Below are positions 1 to 7,895 of a stretch of 64,000 bases of DNA, piece by piece. The first letter of the stretch is position 1. Each line of letters starts with the position of its first letter. The position numbers and the translations under genes were made by a program. The stretch lies in NCBI GenBank assembly GCA_024276305.1, contig JAJRXK010000018.1:45818-109817 (forward strand). Reading direction: 5' to 3'. The notes beneath the pieces were generated by a model. That model did no database searches. It was not told the origin of the DNA and was given only the letters and a program-made list of their open reading frames with translations. The DNA comes from Candidatus Krumholzibacteriota bacterium. GTDB lineage: Bacteria > Krumholzibacteriota > Krumholzibacteriia > JAJRXK01.

Positions 1-252
1 TACCGAGTTCTGGGAACGGACGGTTTCGGCCGCAGTGATACGCGCCAAGCGCTGCGAGCCTTCTACGAGACCGATGCCGAGCACATGGTCTACGCGACGG
101 TCCATGCCCTGGCGCAGATGGATCGCCTCGATCAGGAAGTCGTCCTGGAAGCAAGAGAACGCCTCGGCATCGACCTCGACGGGATCGATCCGGCCCGCAC
201 CGACGAGATCGTCGGGAATCCCGCCCCGGAAGATGGAGACTCCCAGTCCTGA
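1..252 (+). CDS. aceE: Pyruvate dehydrogenase E1 component, C-terminal end (partial)
   Basis: The window opens inside this gene, in frame 1. The ORF track shows only a shadow frame here. The 83 visible residues contain VLGTDGFGRSDTRQALR followed by FYETDAEHMVYATVHALA, which matches the extreme C-terminus of the homodimeric (AceE-type) E1 of pyruvate dehydrogenase. That enzyme decarboxylates pyruvate with thiamine diphosphate and passes the acetyl group to the lipoyl E2. The end, GIDPARTDEIVGNP and a short acidic tail, is where this family normally stops, so the 3' end looks intact. It converges with the next gene, whose stop lies 4 bases downstream on the other strand, and I see no terminator between them. 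Identification is from family knowledge; catalytic residues are outside the window. Confidence 0.93.
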   Translation, partial: YRVLGTDGFGRSDTRQALRAFYETDAEHMVYATVHALAQMDRLDQEVVLEARERLGIDLDGIDPARTDEIVGNPAPEDGDSQS

Positions 253-256
253 GTGA

Positions 257-1069
257 TCAGGGCTGGGTCTCCGCTCCCGACAGAATCCGAGGCGCCGCAG
301 GATCTGCTCGAAGTCGCTCGCCCAGCTCTCGGGCTCGGCGTCCGAGCGAGAGATAGGGCCGGGGCGCGGGGAAGATCGATTCGTCCCGGCTCAAGTCGAA
401 GGCGCCGGTGCGTCCCTTGTGGCCCCCGGTATAGCCGAATCCCAGGCCGATTCGTCGGTCTCCTTCGCGGAAGAGCAGGAACCCGCTCAAGTCCACATCG
501 TCGAGTTTGCCCCGCAGCAACTTGTCGAGCCAACCGTCGATGTCCATCACGATGCTCCCAGCCGAAATGACGAAGAGGTCGAGGTCCTCGGCCTCGAGCA
601 CCACCGTGCTGTCACCCTTCTCACTCGGAAGGCGCAGACTCTGTGAACCCAATTCCCAATGCTCCAACTCCACTATCCGGGAGGCTCGGATGCTGCCGGG
701 ATTGTACTTCAGGATCGAGTAGGGAATCGGTGTCTTCACCGGTCCCACGAAACGCAGGCGCAGTCGAGCGTCCGACTTCGACGAGGGCCGTCGTGATACG
801 GATTCGAAGAGCTCGATCGGTAGACGGCTTCCTCCCCCGGCGCGGGCCAGAGAATCGAGGAGCGAAGCATCGGCCTCCCCGTAGAGACCGCGGTCGGTCA
901 CGTCCACCAAGAAGGCGAAGAGAGGATCCACCACGCCCTCGGCGTAGCCCACCTTCACCGGCCCGTGATCCATTCCGGACCACAGAGCCCCGGCGTGGGC
1001 CGAGCCGGTCCACGCCACCGAGCAGAGTATGAGCGCGAAGAGGGAGAGCTCAGGCCCGCGGAAGCGCAC
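257..1069 (-). CDS. Secreted protein of unknown function, overlapping the end of rho
   Basis: A 270-residue protein with a clear signal peptide: Arg residues at positions 2 and 4, a hydrophobic core (LSLFALILCSVAWTG) and a likely signal-peptidase I site after SAHA. The mature part is a soluble alpha/beta-looking sequence without transmembrane segments or motifs I recognise. A GLGFGYTGGHKGRTGAFDLS segment near residue 220 resembles an outer-membrane or amyloid-like beta region but proves nothing. The start codon is GTG at 1069, inside the last codons of rho (20-base overlap), so it is probably translationally coupled to rho. No function is proposed. Confidence 0.75.
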   Translation of the reverse strand: MRFRGPELSLFALILCSVAWTGSAHAGALWSGMDHGPVKVGYAEGVVDPLFAFLVDVTDRGLYGEADASLLDSLARAGGGSRLPIELFESVSRRPSSKSDARLRLRFVGPVKTPIPYSILKYNPGSIRASRIVELEHWELGSQSLRLPSEKGDSTVVLEAEDLDLFVISAGSIVMDIDGWLDKLLRGKLDDVDLSGFLLFREGDRRIGLGFGYTGGHKGRTGAFDLSRDESIFPAPRPYLSLGRRARELGERLRADPAAPRILSGAETQP

Positions 1070-2282
1070 GCAGGAGGTCCTCGTTGGTGGGGTGCTTCGC
1101 CATCAACTTCAGCAGTCCTTCCATGGCCCGGTCCGGAGACATGTTCGAGAGCACACGACGCACCTTGTGGATCAACTCCATGATCTCCGGATCGTAGAGC
1201 TTCTCTTCCTTGCGTGTCCCGCTCTTGGCGATGTCCACGGCGGGGAAGATGCGCTTCTCGAAGAGTTGACGCGAGAGAACGATCTCGGTATTGCCGGTTC
1301 CCTTGAACTCCTGAAAAATGACTTCGTCCATCTTGGATCCGGTGTCGACGAGAGCAGTTCCGATGATGGTCAGACTTCCGCCATTCTCCAGATTCCTCGC
1401 CGCACCGAAGAGGCGCCGCGGCATCTGCATGGTATTCGCATCCAGCCCCCCGGTCAGAGTGCGTCCGGAATCACCGAGGGTCGTGTTGTAGGCGCGAGCG
1501 AGGCGAGTGATGGAGTCGAGCAACAGGACCACGTCCTCACCCGCGAGCACCGGCTCGAGAACTCGATCGATGGTGCTTTCCGTCGTTCGGACATGCTCCC
1601 GGGCCGTGCGATCACTGCTGGCCGCGATCACCTCCGCATGACAGGAACGGGTGAAGTGCGTCACTTCCTCCGGGCGTTCGTCCACGAGCAGGGCAAAGAC
1701 CTTCGCGTCGGGATGGTTGGCGTGAAGAGACTCCGCGATCTCCAGGAGCAGCGTCGTCTTTCCCGCCTTCGGCGGGGCCACGATGAGACATCGTTGCCCG
1801 CGACCGATGGGCGCCACCAGATCGATCACCCGGGGAGTGAGGGATCCATCGTCGCGCGAGAGAATCCATCGCTCGCAGGGATCGATGCTGGTCTCGAGCT
1901 GGAGACGATCGAAGAGCTGACGAAGCCGTTGGTTGCGGCCGTTCCGTACGTCTCCCGAGTTCCGACGTCCCCGTCCTCCACTGGCCCCCGAAGGTCGTCC
2001 TCCCCGTCGTGAGCGCTGCTTGCGGCCGCCCCCCGAGGGTCGACCCTGACCCTGACCCTGGCCCGAGCGACGGCGCTGCCGCTCCTCGGGACGGGCAGTG
2101 TCCTCGGCTTCGGCATTGCGCCGGCCCGAAGAACGTTTGCGACGACGGGGCGAATTGCCCCCGCCGTTGGAAGAAGGCGGTTCGGATGCGGTGGGATCCG
2201 GCTGCACTGGAGCGGCGGATCGTCCGTTGCGGCGCCATCCGCTTCTGCGGGCGCGCGGCGACTTCGTTGGTGGCTTGGCCAT
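1050..2282 (-). CDS. rho: Transcription termination factor Rho, no visible cold-shock RNA-binding domain
   Basis: A hexameric RNA-dependent ATPase that terminates transcription. The start ATG at 2282 (MAKPPTKS) is preferred over the track's upstream start because the extra residues are not Rho-like. Residues 1-118 are low complexity, rich in Arg, Gly, Ser and Gln (a GQGQGQG run near 74-80). The ATPase core begins near residue 120 ([12 protein letters not shown]). It carries Walker A ([11 protein letters not shown], about 169-179), Walker B ([16 protein letters not shown]), the Q-loop region ([22 protein letters not shown]) and the R-loop SGTRKEE, so secondary RNA binding and catalysis look intact. 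What is missing is the usual OB-fold/cold-shock domain (normally a GFGFLR-type segment about 70 residues before the core), although total length, 410, is normal. The downstream secreted-protein gene overlaps its end by 20 bases. Confidence 0.95.
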   Translation of the reverse strand: MAKPPTKSPRARRSGWRRNGRSAAPVQPDPTASEPPSSNGGGNSPRRRKRSSGRRNAEAEDTARPEERQRRRSGQGQGQGRPSGGGRKQRSRRGGRPSGASGGRGRRNSGDVRNGRNQRLRQLFDRLQLETSIDPCERWILSRDDGSLTPRVIDLVAPIGRGQRCLIVAPPKAGKTTLLLEIAESLHANHPDAKVFALLVDERPEEVTHFTRSCHAEVIAASSDRTAREHVRTTESTIDRVLEPVLAGEDVVLLLDSITRLARAYNTTLGDSGRTLTGGLDANTMQMPRRLFGAARNLENGGSLTIIGTALVDTGSKMDEVIFQEFKGTGNTEIVLSRQLFEKRIFPAVDIAKSGTRKEEKLYDPEIMELIHKVRRVLSNMSPDRAMEGLLKLMAKHPTNEDLLRALPRA

Positions 2283-2561
2283 GCTCTCGGTTCGAAAAAA
2301 GAATCTGACTTTCGTGTCCGAGGGTAGGCCGTAGCACTTGTCCGGACACGCATGCAACGCAGCTGAGCGGCGTCTCTTGCACTTTGTTGTGGATTCCAGG
2401 GAGGAGCCAAAGGCTCATCTCCCTCTCCGCCGCAACCTTCGATCCATCCGTGGGGGATGATCTTCTCGGCGGGAGATACTACAGCCTTACTCCATTTCCC
2501 TTGCCTCCGCAACGCTTTCTCTCGATTCTGTCTCTATTCTCCCCTCCTCGGGATCCATTCC

Positions 2562-2804
2562 ATGACCCCGCAGCCGACCCTTCACGACCCCGCGTTCCGC
2601 CGGCGCGCCCTGCAGCACCTGAGCCAGGTGGACCCAGCCATGGGCCGTTGGATTCGGGAACAAGGCGATATCTGGCCGGTTCGGAAGGTGTCGTATTTCG
2701 TGTTGCTCTGCCGAATCATCCTCGACCAGCAGATCAGCGTGCAGGCAGGCCGTACGATCTTCGGCCGATGGCGGAGAAGCCTGGCCCGCTTCGATGCGGA
2801 GTGA
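2562..2804 (+). pseudogene. Truncated AlkA-type DNA glycosylase remnant
   Basis: An 80-codon reading frame from ATG 2562. The sequence ALQHLSQVDPAMGRWIRE followed by YFVLLCRIILDQQISVQAGR matches the N-terminal part of the helix-hairpin-helix (HhH-GPD) domain of 3-methyladenine DNA glycosylase II, where the QQ-S-x-x-A helix is conserved. It stops right after this (ARFDAE), before the HhH motif and the catalytic Asp. I read the roughly 100 bases up to the next gene and found no continuation in another frame, so the 3' two thirds of the gene are gone rather than frameshifted. It should not be active as a glycosylase. A shorter, functional DNA-binding fragment cannot be excluded. The track's longer start (2457) is not supported. 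Confidence 0.7.
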
Positions 2805-2903
2805 AGCAGCCCCGAAACCGAACAATCTCTCGTCCCATCTCCGCGGTGGAGATATGCTCTGCGTTTTCCGCTCTCCCCTGCTGCTTCCCCTCGCGAGGTC
2901 ACG

Positions 2904-4331
2904 ATGAACGCACGCGCCTTGGCTCCACTGGTCCTTCTCGCCGCTTTCCTCTCCCCGTCGCCCTCGCACAGCGCGGCCGCCGAACTCGACCGAGTGGCCC
3001 CGCAACTCCTGGGCGCAGCCCACCGATCGACCGAGGCCTACGATCGCCTGGGCGAGCTCTGCGACGAGATCGGACATCGGATCACGGGATCTCCGCGCTT
3101 GGAGGAGGCCGTCACCTGGGCCGCCGACCTGATGCGAGACTACGGCTTGGAGAACGTCCACACCGAGGAGGTGGTCGTCCCCCACTGGATTCGCGGGAAG
3201 GAATCCGCGTGGCTGGTCTCGCCGAGCCGCCAACCGCTCCACATTCTGGGTCTTGGCCGAAGCGTGGGAACGGGCGAAGGAGGCGTCGAGGCCGAGGTCG
3301 TGGTGGTCGACAGCTTCGAGGACCTCGACTCCCGCCCCGAGGAAGAGATCGCGGGCAAGATCGTGCTCTTCGACGTTCCCTTCCAGGGCTACGGCAAGAC
3401 CGTCGCCTACCGGGGACGGGGACCCAGCGCCGCGGCCAGGAGAGGGGCGGTGGCCTGTCTGGTCCGGTCAGTGGGACTCGACGGACTCCAGACCCCCCAC
3501 ACCGGAGCCCTTCGCTACGCAGAGGACGCGCCGCGGATTCCCGCGGCCGCGGTCACCATGGAAGACGCCCAGAGGATCGCGCGGATGGTGGGCCGGGGAC
3601 GGACCGTCGTCGCCCACCTGGAAATGGAAGCCCGCAACGCAGAGGAGACCCTCTCCCACAACGTGGTGGGCGAGTGGCGGGGGAGTGAGGCTCCCGAAGA
3701 AATCGTGGTTCTGGGGGGCCACCTCGATTCCTGGGATGTGGGCCAGGGAGCCCAGGACGACGGCTCCGGGTGCATGATCGCTCTGCATGCAGTGCGTCTG
3801 ATCCAGCAATTGGGCCTGCGTCCGAAACGCACCTTGAGGGTGGTGTTCTGGACCAATGAAGAGTACGGACTCCGAGGAGGCAGGGCCTACGCCGAGGCCC
3901 ACGCCGACGAGATCGAGCACCATGTGGCCGCGATCGAGAGCGACGGCGGGAATGGTCGCGCCCGTGGCTTTCGACTCGACCTCCGCGAGGTCGAGTCCTC
4001 CGATCGCCCGACCGACGCATCGATCGAGGATCTGCGGGAACGGGCCCTGCGATTCCTGGACGTGGTGGGAGCGGAACTGCGCTTCGTGGGAGCCGACACC
4101 ATGCGAGCCGGCGGCTCTGGCGCCGACATCAGTCCGCTGGCTCGAGCGGGTGTCCCCTGTCTCGGTCTGGACCATGAGATGTCCGAGTACTTTCGGATCC
4201 ACCACACCGAAGCGGACACCTTCGACCGCATCGACCCCGATGACCTGGCCCACAACGTTGGAGTGATGGCGGTCATGGCCTTTGCCCTCGCCGACGCCCC
4301 CCGCGGCCTGCGGACCGGCGCCACCCCCTGA
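2904..4331 (+). CDS. Secreted M28-family zinc peptidase with PA domain
   Basis: 475 residues with a signal peptide (cleavage near SHSAAA). The start ATG has GAGG 6 bases upstream. Order of parts: propeptide-like N-terminus, a PA (protease-associated) insert around 130-220 (IAGKIVLFDVPFQGYG), then the M28 di-zinc core. Visible metal-site motifs are GGHLDSWDVGQGAQDDGSG (His and bridging Asp), TNEEYGLRGG (catalytic Glu and Glu ligand), ESDGG (Asp) and a late IHHTEADTFD (His). The closest known type is carboxypeptidase Q/glutamate carboxypeptidase-like M28 enzymes that release residues from peptides outside the cytoplasm. It lacks the PNPFNP C-terminal domain seen in the second M28 peptidase at 53.6 kb. 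The exact substrate is not deducible. Confidence 0.9.
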   Translation: MNARALAPLVLLAAFLSPSPSHSAAAELDRVAPQLLGAAHRSTEAYDRLGELCDEIGHRITGSPRLEEAVTWAADLMRDYGLENVHTEEVVVPHWIRGKESAWLVSPSRQPLHILGLGRSVGTGEGGVEAEVVVVDSFEDLDSRPEEEIAGKIVLFDVPFQGYGKTVAYRGRGPSAAARRGAVACLVRSVGLDGLQTPHTGALRYAEDAPRIPAAAVTMEDAQRIARMVGRGRTVVAHLEMEARNAEETLSHNVVGEWRGSEAPEEIVVLGGHLDSWDVGQGAQDDGSGCMIALHAVRLIQQLGLRPKRTLRVVFWTNEEYGLRGGRAYAEAHADEIEHHVAAIESDGGNGRARGFRLDLREVESSDRPTDASIEDLRERALRFLDVVGAELRFVGADTMRAGGSGADISPLARAGVPCLGLDHEMSEYFRIHHTEADTFDRIDPDDLAHNVGVMAVMAFALADAPRGLRTGATP

Positions 4332-4440
4332 TCCCCCCCTCGGGCCCCACATCGGCCGTCGATACGGGGCTGGCTTGGGTTTGCAGATCTTTCCCCAACG
4401 TCCCCATCGGGCCCTGGTGCGGTCGATTCGATCGGCAGAC

Positions 4441-4470
4441 TTGTCTCCGAGGGGCAGAAAAATGTACACT
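4441..4470 (+). promoter_or_regulatory. Candidate sigma70-like promoter for the 1089-aa surface protein
   Basis: TTGTCT (-35, 4/6 to consensus), an 18-base spacer, then TACACT (-10, 4/6) directly preceded by TG. It stands in a locally A-rich patch of otherwise GC-rich DNA, about 60 bases before the start codon at 4533. This is a by-eye match only. Confidence 0.35.
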
Positions 4471-4532
4471 CGACGGACGCGCCCCTCGCCAATCGCGCCC
4501 TAGTTGAAGCATCTCCAGGAGGCTCCCTCAGC

Positions 4533-7500
4533 ATGAAGTCCACTCGCGGTCTCGCCATCCCCAGCGTGCTCCTCGCCGGAATCCTGAGTCTGTTCGTCGC
4601 CACGGGCTCCTTCGCCAAGGCGGTGGTTCAACCGACTCCCAGCTCTCCCGACCGACCGAATCTGGCGGAATACGATTCCAGCCTCCTCCTCCACGGCGGC
4701 CCCGCCGGACGCTTCGCCAAAGCGGTCGCTGACAGTTTCAATCTCTACGGCGGGGTCAAGTCCGACGGAACGAACGACCGACGCCCCGAGGGCCAGTTCG
4801 AAGATCCCCTCCTCGCTCCTCAGAGTCAGGGATGGTTCGGGGTCGACCGGACCGAGAATCCGACCTTCTGGCATCCCTCGACCTTCAACGCATCGACTCT
4901 CCCTCCTGGAGCAGGCAACACCGCGATGTTCTCGGGAGTGGAGGCCGGGACTCCCGGCTACCTGACCGCGCCGGGATACGGGAACAATTGGAACGATGTC
5001 CTGCAGTGGGAAGCCCTCACCAACCCCACCATCTTCACTCAGGTTCGGCTCCAATTCGACTACCACCACGACACCGAACCGGGCTATGACTTTTTCCACG
5101 TCGAATTCGATTCGGCGGGAACCTGGGTCTCGATGCTGACCATCGATTCGTCGAACCGCGACAGCACCGGCGCCTTCGTGCCCCAGGTCTTCGACCAGAG
5201 CGTGACCTTCACTCCCCTGATGTACACCGGCCCCCAGCTGGCCGGAATCCGGCTCCGCATCCGAATCACCAGCGACAGCGCATGGTCCGACGAAGACGGA
5301 CTCTTCCCCACCGACGGCGCGGCACAGATCGACAACGTGCGGGTCTCCTTCAACGGAGTCCTGGTCACCACCAATGGAGACGACGGCGTCGCGACCTTCG
5401 AGGACACGGGCTCCGGGCCGGACACCGAGGGATGGACCCCCGTCTCCGCGGTCTTCGCCGGAGATTTCGCCAAAGTGATTCCGCAACTCCGCGACATCGA
5501 TCCCTGCCGCCAGAATCTCTCGCCCCAGATCGGATTCGTCGACGACGGAACGCCTCCTTCGAACAGCTCGATCAGCACCGGAGGAACGATCTCCCCCAAC
5601 TGGAACTATGGAGTGCGCGGCGGATGGGTCGTGAACTTCAACGGTGGCCTCAGCTTCGGGGGAGTCGAACTCAACAACGAATTCTGGTCCCCGGAAATCG
5701 CCTGGAACGACACGACCACCACTCTCGACGACGGACTCGTCGGCGGTGCATTCCTCCGCTTCTCCGTGTGGCAGCACCTGCCCTTCGACAACGGCATGTT
5801 CTGGACCTGGGCGGTGCGGAGTGAAGTCGGTGGAACCTGGTCGAATTGGCAGAATCGCAATTTCGTCTACTACGGCGGAGGAGTGCCGAATTACGCCAAT
5901 GTCCAGACCGACGTCACGGATCTCCTGATCCCCAATCCCGATCATGTCCAAATCGCGCTGGGGGTGATCGATCTGGCCCAGGAATTCCTCGTTGCGGGCG
6001 ACGATGCCACTCCGGCTCCGACCTTCGACAATGTGAGTTTCTGGCGCTACAACAAGACTGGCCCCGCCTTCAACGCGGAGGTCATCAATCTCTTCCAGGA
6101 CAGCTTCCCCAATGGCGGCTCGATCGACGCGGTGGGCAATCCCGCCGGGCTGTCGGTGCGATTGGACATGGCCCGGGACGTCTCGTCCGGCGTCATGAAC
6201 GTGGCCGGAGACTCCATCGTCGTCGACGTGACCCCATCGATTCCCGGCACCTCGCTCGCGGGTCTGCCGGTGATGAAGTGGATCCTCGATGCGAATCCGC
6301 TCTTCGATTCCGTCCGATCGATTCCTCCCGGAGCGACGAACCTGGGTCCCGGACCCAAGGGTTGGACCCGATGGATGGGAACGGTGACCGGGGACAGTGC
6401 CCGGACCTCGGCCGGCGCGGTGGTCGCGAACAAGTATTTCTTCGACGCCCCGAACGACGGCCCCCCCAATCCGAACGCGGCGTTGCAGCATGTCGAGCCG
6501 GCGATGTTCTTTCCGGGTGACCGATTCCGCTATTTCATCGAGGCGGTGGACGATCTCGGCAATGCTTCGATTCTTCCGGCGGACACCACCGGATTCATGG
6601 GTTCGGGAGACTACAACCGCGTGTTCACGGTCAAGGCCTTGCCTTCGATCGTCGATGACGGGGCCGGTGGCACCCAGCAGCCTCCGGTCCTGGTGGTCAA
6701 CGACTTCGGTCATCGAGGGGGAGAGGGGGCCTTCCTGACCGCCTTCCATCAGAACGGTCTCTTCGAGGACACCGACTTCGATGTCTACACCGTTCAAGGC
6801 CCGAGCTCCCTGGTGAGCAATGGCATCGGCTCGGCCGGAGTCCACGGCGCGAACGCCCAGCAACTCGGCGGATACCGGATCTTGATGTACCTCGCCGGCA
6901 ATCTCTCCACCGGCTTGATTTCGGATGGCTCGAACGCCAATGGTCACGACAAGAGTTCCGACGTCCAAACCCTCACCCAGTGGCATGGCCTGCCCGGAGA
7001 TCGTTTCGCGGTCCATTTCGGGGATGACCTCTGCTCCTTCCTGGCCGGAGGAGGCGGAAACACCTCCACCTACCTGGCCACCATTCTCTCCGTGAACCTG
7101 GTGGACAACGATGTCCGCAACGACATCGAGGGACAGGCCGCCAGTCTCGTCCAACCCACGGGGGCGGCCGGGGGACTCTTCGCTCAGGAGTTCATCGCCT
7201 TCGGCGGCTGTTTGGGAATCAATCAATTCGACAATGTGCTCCCCCTCGCGCCTGCCGTCGCGACCCACAAATTCGTGTCGAATTCGACTCTCCTGCCTTT
7301 GGCCCCCGCCGCCAGCGTCTGGCATCAGCGAATCCAGAACATCGCCGGTGTCGACTACCAGAGAGTGGATCTGACCTTCCCCTACGGCTTCCACTACATC
7401 TTTGGCCCCATCGCCAAGGGAGCGGTCGGAAGCTCGACCAGCACCATCGTGCTCGCGGAGATTCTCAACGCCTTCGGTCAGGCGGTGAATCCGGGCGGCG

Positions 7501-7802
7501 CGGTTCCCGCTCCGCAGGCTCGAGGACGCCTCTCGGTCGAACCGAATCTCCCCAACCCCTTCAACCCCACCACCACCATCCGATTCGATGCCCCCCCTCG
7601 GGGAGAGGTGAGAGTCCGGATCTACAACCTCCGCGGCGAGCTCGTGCGCGATCTCCTGAACGGATCGGTCGAGGCCGGAAAGCATCGTGTGGTCTGGGAC
7701 GGAACCGATACCAGTGGCAATTCCGTGGCGAGCGGAGTCTATGTCTACGAGGTGGAGGGTTTCGGAGATCGAGTCACCAAGAAGATGGCTCTGGTCAAGT
7801 AG
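4533..7802 (+). CDS. Large secreted/surface protein with FlgD/Por-type C-terminal domain
   Basis: 1089 residues. The start ATG has GGAGG about 11 bases upstream. A signal peptide (LLAGILSLFVATGSFA) is followed by two jelly-roll-like beta regions (about 60-260 and 290-490, each with a FDNVS/IDNVR-type edge strand). Next come an Ig-like segment (520-710) and an alpha/beta-looking region (about 715-960, GYRILMYLAGNLSTG). The C-terminal roughly 85 residues contain NLPNPFNPTTTIRFDAP, a beta-sandwich and the final KKMALVK. The same C-terminal domain occurs in the proteins at 49.1 and 53.6 kb. In FCB bacteria such a domain is typical of proteins exported and anchored at the surface by a Por/T9SS-like or related route. 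No catalytic motif was recognised. A terminator hairpin follows 28 bases after the stop. Confidence 0.85.
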   Translation: MKSTRGLAIPSVLLAGILSLFVATGSFAKAVVQPTPSSPDRPNLAEYDSSLLLHGGPAGRFAKAVADSFNLYGGVKSDGTNDRRPEGQFEDPLLAPQSQGWFGVDRTENPTFWHPSTFNASTLPPGAGNTAMFSGVEAGTPGYLTAPGYGNNWNDVLQWEALTNPTIFTQVRLQFDYHHDTEPGYDFFHVEFDSAGTWVSMLTIDSSNRDSTGAFVPQVFDQSVTFTPLMYTGPQLAGIRLRIRITSDSAWSDEDGLFPTDGAAQIDNVRVSFNGVLVTTNGDDGVATFEDTGSGPDTEGWTPVSAVFAGDFAKVIPQLRDIDPCRQNLSPQIGFVDDGTPPSNSSISTGGTISPNWNYGVRGGWVVNFNGGLSFGGVELNNEFWSPEIAWNDTTTTLDDGLVGGAFLRFSVWQHLPFDNGMFWTWAVRSEVGGTWSNWQNRNFVYYGGGVPNYANVQTDVTDLLIPNPDHVQIALGVIDLAQEFLVAGDDATPAPTFDNVSFWRYNKTGPAFNAEVINLFQDSFPNGGSIDAVGNPAGLSVRLDMARDVSSGVMNVAGDSIVVDVTPSIPGTSLAGLPVMKWILDANPLFDSVRSIPPGATNLGPGPKGWTRWMGTVTGDSARTSAGAVVANKYFFDAPNDGPPNPNAALQHVEPAMFFPGDRFRYFIEAVDDLGNASILPADTTGFMGSGDYNRVFTVKALPSIVDDGAGGTQQPPVLVVNDFGHRGGEGAFLTAFHQNGLFEDTDFDVYTVQGPSSLVSNGIGSAGVHGANAQQLGGYRILMYLAGNLSTGLISDGSNANGHDKSSDVQTLTQWHGLPGDRFAVHFGDDLCSFLAGGGGNTSTYLATILSVNLVDNDVRNDIEGQAASLVQPTGAAGGLFAQEFIAFGGCLGINQFDNVLPLAPAVATHKFVSNSTLLPLAPAASVWHQRIQNIAGVDYQRVDLTFPYGFHYIFGPIAKGAVGSSTSTIVLAEILNAFGQAVNPGGAVPAPQARGRLSVEPNLPNPFNPTTTIRFDAPPRGEVRVRIYNLRGELVRDLLNGSVEAGKHRVVWDGTDTSGNSVASGVYVYEVEGFGDRVTKKMALVK

Positions 7803-7829
7803 CCAATAGAGCCCTGCAACGGAAGCCCC

Positions 7830-7857
7830 GGCCCCGCCATCTCCCGACGGCGGGGCC
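7830..7857. terminator. Hairpin terminator between convergent genes
   Basis: A perfect 9-bp stem, GGCCCCGCC (7830-7838) with GGCGGGGCC (7849-7857), and a 10-base loop. On the + strand it is followed by a pyrimidine-rich tail (ATTTCCTTCCC). It lies between the convergent stops of the surface protein and the MauE/thioredoxin protein and could serve both. Confidence 0.75.
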
Positions 7858-7895
7858 ATTTCCTTCCCGCCGGCTTCGAAGCCGGCGAAAGGCCT

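Noticed and set aside
2283-2450. TGTCCGGACA palindrome and a GAGCC-AAA-GGCTC hairpin upstream of rho
   Set aside because: Short elements expected by chance at this GC content, with no associated promoter boxes of acceptable spacing.
4500-7859. A 1119-codon ORF on the minus strand, opposite the 1089-aa surface protein
   Set aside because: It mirrors the sense gene over its whole length and comes from high GC and codon bias (stops avoided in the antisense frame). The protein looks like a back-translation pattern (Glu/Gly/Val repeats) with no recognisable domain, whereas the sense strand has a signal peptide, a sorting domain, a ribosome site and a terminator.
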